From Nitrosomonas sp. (lineage in GTDB: Bacteria; Pseudomonadota; Gammaproteobacteria; Burkholderiales; Nitrosomonadaceae), in NCBI GenBank assembly GCA_005779435.1, contig SXJH01000182.1, positions 1 to 6,966 on the forward strand: DNA of 6,966 nucleotides, given 5' to 3'. Both the position numbers and the translations under genes were made by a program. A model generated the notes under the pieces. The model saw only the letters and a list, made by a program, of their open reading frames with translations, did not search any database and was not told the origin of the DNA. Shown here one piece after another: positions 1-5,890 of this stretch (positions are counted from its first letter, which is position 1; every line of letters begins with the position of its first letter).

Positions 1-935
1 AAGTCCTCAAAGCGGCAATCGCCGACCGGATAACCGGCAAGCGCGGGGGCGATGGAATTGAGCGTGCCTTCGATGGCAAATTGCGCCGGTTGTTTCCCGG
101 CTCGATAAGCCAGCGTGTGTAAATAACCGTTGAATGCCGCTTCGTTTTCAGCGAGCGAGCGGATGACAAAACCGCCGGTGCCTAAATTGACCAGCGCTTC
201 ATCCCGGTTTTTGCCCAAGCTTGCGATCAGCGCTGCGGATTGATCGCCGACACTGGCTTGCAGCGTCAGGCCGTTGTTCAATCGCAGGTTTAAATCCGTC
301 GATGAGACTATATGCGGCAAGATTCCTCGCGGAATATCGAAAAGCGCGCACAGTGCGTCCGACCACTGCTGCGTATGAATATCCATCAATAGCGTACGGG
401 CGGCCATCGAGGTGTCGGTGATGAAATGCCGTTTGCCGGTCCAACGCCAAATCAGGAAAGTATCCAGCGTGCCCGCCATCCAGTCGCGTTTGATTAATTT
501 CTCCCGCCAATCCGGATTTTCACGCAGCAATGCACTGAGCTTCGGTGCGAAGTAATAGGGTGTTAACTGCAAACCGGTCAGTGCGCGAATTGTGTCCGTG
601 GATGTCCGCAGGCGTTCGCAACTGCTCTTGCCCCGGTCGTCCTGCCATGAAATGAGCGGGGTTAACGGCCTGCCGGTTGCCTGATTCCAGATCAGAAAGG
701 ATGAGCGTTGGCTGCATAATCCAAGCGGCGGTTTTCCATGGCTCAACGCGACGCAATCGCTGAGTGCGCACTCGGCTGTTTCCGCATATTCCAACGCGCT
801 GCATTCATAGCGCCCGTCGTGGCGGTGCATATCGGGTGCGGGTTTGGCAATCAGTTGCTGCAACTCGCCGTGAACGTCGACCGATGCGGCTTTGATCGAT
901 GTCGAACCGAGATCGAGCGCGATGGCCGCAATCAT
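1..935 (-). CDS. FGGY-family carbohydrate kinase, glycerol kinase-like (3' part outside window)
   Basis: ATP-dependent sugar/polyol kinase, probably converting glycerol to glycerol 3-phosphate in the cytoplasm. The first 311 residues are visible, roughly 60% of the usual ~500. What is seen: the N-terminal phosphate-binding strand ALDLGSTSIKAA (residues 6-17), a GlpK-like stretch GTLDTFLIWRWTG (155-167), TSMAARTLLMDIHTQQW (175-191), the second-domain motif SVGDQSAAL (228-236) and NLGTGGFV (250-257). Against E. coli GlpK, by eye, the glycerol contacts Arg83, Trp103, Tyr135, Asp245 and Gln246 correspond to R77, W97, Y127, D231 and Q232. Glu84 is replaced by S78, so the exact substrate is less certain than the family. 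The start ATG (935-933) overlaps the glpD stop by 4 bp (ATGA), which implies translational coupling and a shared pathway with GlpD. Xylulokinase or another FGGY member is less likely given the GlpK-like blocks. Confidence 0.85.
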   Translation of the reverse strand, partial: MIAAIALDLGSTSIKAASVDVHGELQQLIAKPAPDMHRHDGRYECSALEYAETAECALSDCVALSHGKPPLGLCSQRSSFLIWNQATGRPLTPLISWQDDRGKSSCERLRTSTDTIRALTGLQLTPYYFAPKLSALLRENPDWREKLIKRDWMAGTLDTFLIWRWTGKRHFITDTSMAARTLLMDIHTQQWSDALCALFDIPRGILPHIVSSTDLNLRLNNGLTLQASVGDQSAALIASLGKNRDEALVNLGTGGFVIRSLAENEAAFNGYLHTLAYRAGKQPAQFAIEGTLNSIAPALAGYPVGDCRFED

Positions 936-2521
936 GACGGATTCCGATAACGGGCGCAGCGCGCGATTTCCTGCTCGATGCGCGGGTTATCCCAATGGAG
1001 CGGGGAGGCTACGCGTTGCGCGATTTGGCGTAGGGCATCGTCGTTTAGTTTGGCCAGGATCAAGATCGGCAAGCGGCGGCGCAGCAAGTCGTCCAGATGG
1101 ACTGTCATTTCGGTGACGGCGCAGTGAATCAAGTCGGCGTCGATAAACGGCAGCGATGGCACAATGCGCTGCGCCGAATCCGGTTCCGTTTCGATGCGCT
1201 GAAGAATCCGATGGATTTGTGTGCCATGGCGGCGCACCAGCCATTGCGCGCTTTCCGCATCGACGCCTAATCGCACCGCTTGTTTTTGCACATGCTCGGA
1301 CCATGCCGGAAAATCTTCGCAAGGCGCCCAGGGAAACGGCCGATTCAGCGTGGCGCAAGGTGCCGGAACATCCAATTGCGCGCATACGGTGTCGACAATC
1401 TGCGCGGCATCTTGCCGCGATGACGTGATTTTTCCGCCGATGGCGTAGTGCACGCCGTTGGGTGCGGTTTTCAGCTCCCAATCGCGGCTTATCTGTGACG
1501 GCGATTGTGCGGAATTTCCTTGCGTGCTGTGCTTGAAAACCCGGACACCGGCAAAACTGCCGATAAGATCGTTGTGCATCCACGGCTTTTTCAAGTAACG
1601 ATTGGCTGCAGTGAGTAAATAATCGATGTCGCCGCTTTCAACCGAAACATGCTCCGCATCGCCGGTGAAGCCGGTATCGGTGGTGCCCAGCAATGTCAGG
1701 CCGTACCACGGGATCATGAAAAATACCCGGCCATCGGACGGTGCGGTCAATAGCAGCGCTTCGTTTTGTGCAATTGACGGCATGACCAGGTGGACGCCTT
1801 TGGCAAAACGGCACCATTGCCGGCTTTGTGCGTCGTTTGCGAGCCACTGCCCGGTGGTGAAAACGATTTGCTTGGCATCGACCCGGTATTCCGTTTGCGT
1901 CAATCGGTCGCGAATCGTTGCGGCATCGGCCTTTCCGTTTGTTTCTAAAACTTGTGTCAACCGGCAGTAATTGACGCAGCAAGCACCGATCGTCGATGCG
2001 CCGGAAATTAACTCCAGCACCAAACGCGCATCGTCGGTTTGCGCATCGGTATAGGTAAAGCCGCCTTTCAAATCGGTTGCGGGCAGTGCGGGAAAGCGCG
2101 CGCTGAATTGCCGGGCATCGAAATAGCGGTGGCGCAGCGTCGGATCGTCGTCACCTGCGAAATAGTCGTAGACCGAGAGCCCGAGTTTCAATTGCAAGCG
2201 GTTGATGCGCTGCTGCGCAAACACCGGCACCCCGAAGCGCAGCGGCCATACGCGGTGCGGCGCAGCGTGCAACAGCATGGTTCGTTCCTTAAGCGATTTG
2301 CGCACCAGTTTGAAGTCGAAAGTTTCCAAGTAACGCAAGCCGCCGTGGATCAACTTGGTCGATGCCGACGACGTGGCGCTGGCCCAATCGTTTTGTTCGA
2401 CGACGGCCACTTTGAGTCCGCGCAATGCGGCATCGTATGCTGTCCAAGCGCCGTAAATGCCGCCGCCGCAAATCAGAACATCGAAGGGTTGAGACGCTAG
2501 GGCTGCGAGATCCCGTTTCAT
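932..2521 (-). CDS. glpD: Aerobic glycerol-3-phosphate dehydrogenase (FAD, quinone-linked)
   Basis: FAD-dependent, membrane-associated enzyme oxidising sn-glycerol 3-phosphate to dihydroxyacetone phosphate and passing electrons to quinone. The 529 residues are close to the family length (about 500). Seen: the dinucleotide-binding motif CGGGIYGAW (18-26), the family block SSASTKLIHGGLRYLE (51-66), GVHLV (242-246), GTTDTGFTGD (279-288), AGVRV (324-328), GGKIT (362-366), and a C-terminal helical domain with AVTEMTVHLDDLLRRR (468-483). Residues matching E. coli GlpD substrate contacts are present: R63 (R54), H244 (H233), R327 (R317), R346 (R332) and K364 (K354), aligned by eye. The usual TTYRK after GGK is TSSRQ here, a mild divergence. 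The start overlaps the stop of the upstream phosphodiesterase gene (ATGA, 2518-2521), and its own stop overlaps the kinase start (932-935), so it is the middle cistron of a coupled set. Confidence 0.95.
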   Translation of the reverse strand: MKRDLAALASQPFDVLICGGGIYGAWTAYDAALRGLKVAVVEQNDWASATSSASTKLIHGGLRYLETFDFKLVRKSLKERTMLLHAAPHRVWPLRFGVPVFAQQRINRLQLKLGLSVYDYFAGDDDPTLRHRYFDARQFSARFPALPATDLKGGFTYTDAQTDDARLVLELISGASTIGACCVNYCRLTQVLETNGKADAATIRDRLTQTEYRVDAKQIVFTTGQWLANDAQSRQWCRFAKGVHLVMPSIAQNEALLLTAPSDGRVFFMIPWYGLTLLGTTDTGFTGDAEHVSVESGDIDYLLTAANRYLKKPWMHNDLIGSFAGVRVFKHSTQGNSAQSPSQISRDWELKTAPNGVHYAIGGKITSSRQDAAQIVDTVCAQLDVPAPCATLNRPFPWAPCEDFPAWSEHVQKQAVRLGVDAESAQWLVRRHGTQIHRILQRIETEPDSAQRIVPSLPFIDADLIHCAVTEMTVHLDDLLRRRLPILILAKLNDDALRQIAQRVASPLHWDNPRIEQEIARCARYRNPS

Positions 2522-3279
2522 CGATTGCGCAGCATCAACGCCTTATCGGGCACGTCGCTGATCAAAATATCGACATCGAACTGTAGCGCCCGGTTGATTT
2601 CGGCATCGCTGTTGCAGGTATATACGCCGATGCATTTGCCGTGATCGCGCAATAAATCGGCGATGGCTTGATCGATGCTTTGGATCGGCAGGCAAAATCC
2701 GTGCAGAAAGTTGTGCGTGTTCAGTAAAGCGCGCGCATCGCCGATGGTCTGATCGCGTTCGAAATTATAAATCAGCGGAAAATCCGGTCGATGCCGGTGA
2801 GCGTATGCCAAGCTTGCCAAATTGAAAGAGGAAACCAGTATGCGCCGGTCTTGATTTTCTCCGATTGCATCGAGCGTTTGGCGCATTTTTATTTGATGGC
2901 GGGCTTCCGGTTCCCAATCGCGATTTTTGATTTCGATCAGCAAGCGGCAGCGTGTCCGGTAGGCGGTCAGAAAATCGTGCAGCGTCATGATGCCTTCGCC
3001 GGGCGATTCTGGATGAATCATCGATTGCAATTGCGCATAATCGAAATCGTCGATGTGCTTGTCATTCAAGCCGATTTTATTGAGAAAACGGTCGTGCCAT
3101 AACACCGCGATTTCGTCGCGGCTTAGCTGCACGTCGGTTTCGATGCCGTCGATGGCGTAGTGCAGCGCTTTGTCAAAAGCATTGCGGGTATTTTCCATCG
3201 CTTCCCGATTGGCGCCGCGATGCGCAAACACCCAGCACTTTTGGGATGACCGGTGCTGATGTTGCGACATCGCATTCAT
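2518..3279 (-). CDS. Glycerophosphodiester phosphodiesterase (UgpQ-like, cytoplasmic)
   Basis: Hydrolyses glycerophosphodiesters (deacylated phospholipid headgroups) to glycerol 3-phosphate plus an alcohol. The 253 residues match the short cytoplasmic UgpQ type (about 250), and no signal peptide is visible. Family signatures run in order along a TIM-barrel: AHRGAN (19-24) with catalytic H20, ENT (29-31), IETDVQLSRDE (46-56) with metal ligands E47 and D49, WHD (61-63) with the second catalytic H62, LIEIKN (114-119) with metal ligand E116 and K118, and a C-terminal GVYTCN...VDILISDVPD stretch. All catalytic residues of the family are present. The start is chosen at the first ATG after the ankyrin stop, 16 bp downstream of it. 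A second in-frame ATG lies 9 bases on (3270), and neither has a clear Shine-Dalgarno. The product is the substrate of GlpD, encoded next with a 4-bp overlap. Confidence 0.93.
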   Translation of the reverse strand: MNAMSQHQHRSSQKCWVFAHRGANREAMENTRNAFDKALHYAIDGIETDVQLSRDEIAVLWHDRFLNKIGLNDKHIDDFDYAQLQSMIHPESPGEGIMTLHDFLTAYRTRCRLLIEIKNRDWEPEARHQIKMRQTLDAIGENQDRRILVSSFNLASLAYAHRHRPDFPLIYNFERDQTIGDARALLNTHNFLHGFCLPIQSIDQAIADLLRDHGKCIGVYTCNSDAEINRALQFDVDILISDVPDKALMLRNR

Positions 3280-3295
3280 CGGGATTTGTATGGAA

Positions 3296-4453
3296 TTATT
3301 TCGCAGTTGCTTGCAGCAATTCGACGATAGCGGGGTCTTTGGCGATTTCCGCTGCCGTTTTTCCGGTATTGCTTTTTATCGTCCTGTCAGCGCCTTTGGC
3401 AAGCAGCACATTGATTGCATCGACATGATCGTGCAAGCCTGCCCACATCAATGCGGTAACGCCATCGTCGTTTTGCAGGTCGATTTTTGCGCCGTTCTCC
3501 AGCAAGACTTCAATAACGGGCGCATGGCCGTTTTGCGCTGCCAGAATCAGCGGCGTAAAGCCGTTTTTGGCTTTGTGATCGACGGCGGCGCCATGCTTGA
3601 TCAATGTTTTTACCACCTCGGCATTGCCGATCAAGGCGGCTAGGGTCAGCGGCGTTGCGTCGTTTTTGTCTTTCACGTCCACTTTGGCGCCTTTGGCCAA
3701 TAGGATATTGACGATATCGGCATGCCCATTTTGTGCGGCGATGAATAACGGTGTGGTGTCGTTAATCGCCACCACATCTACCGGCGCATTTTTAGCCAAT
3801 AAGGTTTCGACGATCGCCGTGTGTCCGTTTCGTGCGGCCATATACAGCGCCGTGGTATTGTCGACGGCTTGCGCATCGATTTTCGCGCCTCTGGCCAGAA
3901 GTTTATCGACGACACCGGCTCTGCCATCCAAAGCGGCAACGATCAGCGCCGTTAGTTTTTCCTTGGTTTGCAAATGAATATCGGCGCCTTTTTCCAATAG
4001 GGTATCCACAATCGATTCATGTCCGTTTTGGATGGCCAGCATCAATGCCGTAATGCCGTCGGTGGTTTGTGCGTTGATATCCGCTCCTTTGGCCAGTAGC
4101 GTATTGACGATGTCGGTGTATCCTTTTCTGGCTGCGATGGTTAATGCAGTCGCATCGCCCGCATTTTTAATATTTACGTCCGCATTGTTTTCCAATAACT
4201 GATTGACGATGTCGGCATGACCGAACTGAGAAGCAATAATGAGCGCGGTAAACCCCATTTCGTTTTGATGATTGACGTTGACGCCTTTTTCCAGCAATGG
4301 TTTGATGGCTTCCGCTTTGCCGGAGAATGCGGCTTTGAGAAACTCGGATTCGTTTTCGCCGGCCGCTTGCGCCATCGGCATCGACAGACCGGCGACGATA
4401 GCCAGCAGAATGAATAACTTATGTTTGGTTTTGGTTAAATCGTTAAAAATCAT
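3296..4453 (-). CDS. Secreted ankyrin-repeat protein, function unknown
   Basis: A 385-residue exported protein built almost wholly of ankyrin repeats. Residues 1-30 form a Sec signal peptide: charged TKTKHK, hydrophobic LFILLAIVAGLSM, then AQA with probable cleavage before AGE, so the mature protein should sit in the periplasm. An N-cap repeat (about 36-65) is followed by nine uniform 33-residue repeats (66-362), with TALxxAxxxGH and LLxKGAxxx cores, and a C-cap (363-385). No catalytic domain is present, so it should act by binding a partner. The frame stays open upstream to an ATG at 4561, but the 4453 start is preferred. It follows an AAAGGTG ribosome-binding site at good spacing and places the signal peptide at the terminus. 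It is the first gene of the glycerophosphodiester operon. Periplasmic ankyrin proteins such as Pseudomonas AnkB are linked to catalase protection, but nothing here shows that role. Confidence 0.9.
   Translation of the reverse strand: MIFNDLTKTKHKLFILLAIVAGLSMPMAQAAGENESEFLKAAFSGKAEAIKPLLEKGVNVNHQNEMGFTALIIASQFGHADIVNQLLENNADVNIKNAGDATALTIAARKGYTDIVNTLLAKGADINAQTTDGITALMLAIQNGHESIVDTLLEKGADIHLQTKEKLTALIVAALDGRAGVVDKLLARGAKIDAQAVDNTTALYMAARNGHTAIVETLLAKNAPVDVVAINDTTPLFIAAQNGHADIVNILLAKGAKVDVKDKNDATPLTLAALIGNAEVVKTLIKHGAAVDHKAKNGFTPLILAAQNGHAPVIEVLLENGAKIDLQNDDGVTALMWAGLHDHVDAINVLLAKGADRTIKSNTGKTAAEIAKDPAIVELLQATAK
3368..4258 (-). repeat. Nine in-frame 99-bp ankyrin repeat units
   Basis: Nine consecutive coding units of exactly 33 codons (residues 66-362 of the secreted protein), with no insertion or deletion between them. 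Unit starts read MGFTA, GDATA, DGITA, EKLTA, DNTTA, NDTTP, NDATP, NGFTP and DGVTA. The second helix and loop, of the LLAKGA type, recur in most units. The last full unit is the most divergent (GLHDHVDAI in place of the usual AQNGHxxIV). Confidence 0.88.
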
Positions 4454-4459
4454 TGCGTA

Positions 4460-4466
4460 CACCTTT
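4460..4466 (-). promoter_or_regulatory. Ribosome-binding site of the ankyrin gene
   Basis: Read on the minus strand this is AAAGGTG, with 8 bases between AGG and the ATG at 4453. It decides the start in favour of 4453 over the upstream in-frame ATG at 4561 and the one at 4531, which would bury the signal peptide behind 26-36 extra residues. Confidence 0.75.
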
Positions 4467-4570
4467 AGGTTGGGTATTTTTGTCGGTAGTAATTTGGAGC
4501 GTCTACGGATTCGCGACTGTTGCAGATAACGCATCGGGTTTATGGGGCGCAATATATGCACAAAGACGAG

Positions 4571-4612
4571 GTTAAAATAGAATCCTGAAGAAGACCATAA
4601 CGCTATTTTAAC
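4571..4612. repeat. Perfect 10-bp inverted repeat, possible operator
   Basis: GTTAAAATAG at 4571-4580 and its exact reverse complement CTATTTTAAC at 4603-4612, separated by 22 bases. Each arm contains TAAAAT, a good -10 hexamer, reading outward on opposite strands. There is no T-run, so a terminator is unlikely. It lies 118-159 bases upstream of the ankyrin start. It could be a regulator site or a pair of opposed -10 elements. Confidence 0.5.
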
Positions 4613-4630
4613 GCATAAATGAACGATTCA
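4605..4630 (-). promoter_or_regulatory. Candidate promoter for the ankyrin/glycerol-phosphate operon
   Basis: On the minus strand, TAAAAT (4610-4605) matches TATAAT at five of six positions. A weak -35 of TTGAAT/TTTGAA type lies 15-16 bases upstream, so the spacing is short. The leader would be about 145 bases. A second -10-like TATATT lies at 4556-4551 without a good -35. Consensus matching by eye only. Confidence 0.25.
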
Positions 4631-4695
4631 AATTACGGATAGCCGGAAAGTTATCGGGTTATTGAAAGTTGCGGGTGGCGGCGATCGGTTTTAAG

Positions 4696-4716
4696 TTGAT
4701 CGTCTTTAACGATCAA
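4696..4716. repeat. Perfect 8-bp inverted repeat overlapping a -35 region, probable operator
   Basis: TTGATCGT at 4696-4703 and ACGATCAA at 4709-4716, with a 5-base spacer CTTTA, a 21-bp dyad. It ends 13 bases before the extended -10 candidate of the 4799 gene and so covers its -35 position, the usual place for a repressor or class II activator site. No T-run follows, which argues against a terminator. Confidence 0.45.
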
Positions 4717-4726
4717 TAGTGCGCTA

Positions 4727-4735
4727 TGTTATTAT
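4727..4735 (+). promoter_or_regulatory. Extended -10 promoter element for the small exported protein
   Basis: TGTTATTAT: a TGn extension followed by TATTAT (five of six matches to TATAAT). The -35 position is poor (TAACGA at 17-base spacing) and lies in the inverted repeat 4696-4716. Transcription would begin near 4742, about 57 bases before the chosen start codon. Confidence 0.4.
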
Positions 4736-4787
4736 TTTGGAATTGATTGTAAGATGAAGGCGATTGATCCGGTATCTATGAAGAAAA

Positions 4788-4793
4788 GAGGGA
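4788..4793 (+). promoter_or_regulatory. Ribosome-binding site deciding the start at 4799
   Basis: GAGGGA followed by 5 bases and ATG. It supports the shortest of three in-frame starts (4754, 4778, 4799). Confidence 0.75.
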
Positions 4794-4798
4794 ATGTC

Positions 4799-5182
4799 AT
4801 GAAAATTGCATTGAGATGGGCTGTCGTTCCGTTGTTGTTGTTTCTTTTTTCGTGCCATGTGCAAGCGCGCGAGGAAATAACGGCCGATATTTATGCCAGC
4901 AGGGCTGGCATGAAGATTTTAAGCGGCGTGGCCAATGTCGCGACAGGGTGGATGGAGTTGCCGAAAAATATCGGTCTATGGATTGAAAAAAATGACAGCT
5001 TCATCGTGGGTTTTCCCGAAGGGCTGTTATGGGGCTTTTATCATACAGCGGCCCGCACTGCTTCCGGTGCGTTGGATGTGGCGACATTCTGGCTGCCGAC
5101 CTATCCCACCCCGGACCCGGTTTTTGTGTTGGAAGATTTTTCCAAAGTATCGGATTATTACGGATTGAGAATGGCGCGATGA
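4799..5182 (+). CDS. Small exported protein, probable exosortase system-associated TIGR04073 family
   Basis: A 127-residue exported protein of unknown biochemical role. The N-terminus MKIALRW plus hydrophobic VVPLLLFLF is a signal peptide, ending HVQA before REE (cleavage after residue 23). C19 in LFSC gives an imperfect lipobox, so a lipoprotein cannot be excluded. The mature part has YASRAGMKILSGVANVATGW, then MELPKNI, a glycine-rich VGFPEGLLWGF segment, SGALDVATFWLPTYPTPDPVF and VLEDFSK. I recognise this pattern from the TIGR04073 family, found in bacteria with exosortase systems; the match is from memory. The start at 4799 is chosen because GAGGGA (4788-4793) precedes it at correct spacing. 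In-frame ATGs at 4754 and 4778 would add 15 or 8 residues ahead of the signal peptide and lack a good site. It precedes trpG on the same strand by 128 bp but has no evident link to tryptophan synthesis. Confidence 0.8.
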   Translation: MKIALRWAVVPLLLFLFSCHVQAREEITADIYASRAGMKILSGVANVATGWMELPKNIGLWIEKNDSFIVGFPEGLLWGFYHTAARTASGALDVATFWLPTYPTPDPVFVLEDFSKVSDYYGLRMAR

Positions 5183-5185
5183 TAT

Positions 5186-5204
5186 AAAATACGGTGCCGT
5201 TTTT
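5186..5204. terminator. Weak bidirectional terminator-like palindrome
   Basis: Immediately after the stop of the small exported protein, AAAAT, ACGGTGCCGT and TTTT form a short palindrome with A- and T-flanks. The GC core is only 3-4 bp with a very tight loop, so its strength as an intrinsic terminator is doubtful. Confidence 0.25.
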
Positions 5205-5221
5205 CTCGATGCATCCGTATC

Positions 5222-5230
5222 TGGTAAAAT
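5222..5230 (+). promoter_or_regulatory. Extended -10 promoter candidate for the trp genes
   Basis: TGGTAAAAT: a TGn extension plus TAAAAT (five of six matches). No good -35 lies at 17 bases (TTTCTC). The start of transcription would be near 5237, giving a leader of about 74 bases that contains the inverted repeat 5247-5283. Confidence 0.35.
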
Positions 5231-5246
5231 CTTATGCATTGACCAC

Positions 5247-5283
5247 ATGGTTTGTGCCGTCTTGAGAGAAATACTCAAACCAT
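5247..5283 (+). repeat. 8-bp inverted repeat in the trpG leader
   Basis: ATGGTTTG at 5247-5254 and CAAACCAT at 5276-5283 are exact reverse complements with 21 bases between. A second, smaller pair inside, TTGAG (5262-5266) with CTCAA (5274-5278), shares bases 5276-5278 with the outer arm, so the two stems exclude each other. No T-run follows. It may be an operator or a leader RNA structure. Confidence 0.4.
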
Positions 5284-5310
5284 CAGCGAATCTACATTGA
5301 CATAATCACT

Positions 5311-5880
5311 ATGCTGCTCATGATCGATAATTACGACTCCTTCACCTATAACTTGGTGCAATATTTTGCCGAGCTGGGGGAGAAGGTTGCCGTGTACCGG
5401 AACGATGAAATCACGCTGGAAAAGATCGCCGAATTGAAACCGGAACGGATCGTGATTTCCCCCGGCCCTTGCACACCGAATGAGGCGGGGGTTTCGTTAT
5501 CTGTGATCGGTCAATTCAGCGGGGATATTCCGGTATTGGGCGTTTGTCTGGGGCATCAGAGCATCGGGCAAGCGTTTGGCGGCAAGGTGGTGCATGCCAA
5601 GCAATTGATGCATGGCAAGACATCGCCGATTTTTCACAACAATCAAGGCGTGTTCCGTAATTTACCGAATCCGTTTATCGCGACGCGTTACCATTCGTTG
5701 GTGGTGGAGCGTGCGACATTGCCCGATTGCTTGGAAATTACCGCATGGACGGAAGATGGCGAAATCATGGGGTTACGTCATAAGACACGCGCCATCGAGG
5801 GCATTCAGTTTCATCCGGAATCGATTCTGAGCGAGCACGGTCACGACATGCTCGAGAATTTTCTGAAGCAAACCGCATAA
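5311..5880 (+). CDS. trpG: Anthranilate synthase glutamine amidotransferase subunit (component II)
   Basis: Class I glutamine amidotransferase that releases ammonia from glutamine for TrpE to convert chorismate to anthranilate, the first committed step of tryptophan synthesis. The 189 residues are full length for an unfused TrpG. Seen: IDNYDSFTYNLVQYF (5-19), ISPGPCTPNEAG (49-60), the nucleophile elbow GVCLGHQ (77-83) with C79, HGKTSPI (101-107), and HPES (168-171) with catalytic H168 and E170. The start MLLMIDNYDS is typical of the family, although no clear Shine-Dalgarno precedes it. In many bacteria the same subunit also serves PabB for folate synthesis (PabA role). trpE is not next to it. 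It is followed by trpD after 10 bases. Confidence 0.96.
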   Translation: MLLMIDNYDSFTYNLVQYFAELGEKVAVYRNDEITLEKIAELKPERIVISPGPCTPNEAGVSLSVIGQFSGDIPVLGVCLGHQSIGQAFGGKVVHAKQLMHGKTSPIFHNNQGVFRNLPNPFIATRYHSLVVERATLPDCLEITAWTEDGEIMGLRHKTRAIEGIQFHPESILSEHGHDMLENFLKQTA

Positions 5881-5890
5881 CAATCTCAGC

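Larger units (their letters stand above)
4454..4798. other. Divergent intergenic region between the ankyrin operon and the small exported protein
   Basis: 345 bp with no credible gene. It carries the 5' leaders and presumably the promoters for both directions. It contains two perfect inverted repeats (4571-4612 and 4696-4716), a plus-strand extended -10 candidate and AT-rich minus-strand -10 candidates. No tRNA, terminator with a T-run or mobile-element end was recognised. Confidence 0.7.

Noticed and set aside
987..1583. 198-codon open frame on the minus strand
   Set aside because: It is a shifted frame inside glpD with low-complexity, Arg/Ala-rich content and no family resemblance.
2039..2500. 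153-codon open frame on the plus strand
   Set aside because: It is antisense to the conserved N-terminal half of GlpD, with no ribosome-binding site or recognisable domain.
3296..4453. Ankyrin gene as an effector or recent eukaryote-derived gene
   Set aside because: It has a normal bacterial Sec signal, a typical uniform ankyrin consensus and operon placement. Nothing in the sequence shows transfer or a secretion-effector signal.
4454..4561. In-frame N-terminal extension of the ankyrin protein to an ATG at 4561
   Set aside because: It would place 36 basic residues ahead of a clear signal peptide. The 4453 start has an AAAGGTG site at good spacing.
4754..4798. Longer start for the small exported protein at 4754 or 4778
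   Set aside because: No good ribosome-binding site, and the extra residues precede a complete signal peptide. 4799 has GAGGGA.
5247..5300. 17-codon leader ORF upstream of trpG
   Set aside because: It contains no Trp codon and has no Shine-Dalgarno, so it does not fit an attenuation leader peptide.
5297..5302. Perfect TTGACA hexamer before trpG
   Set aside because: It ends only 8 bases before the trpG start codon, so a -10 would fall inside the gene and transcription would start after the ATG.
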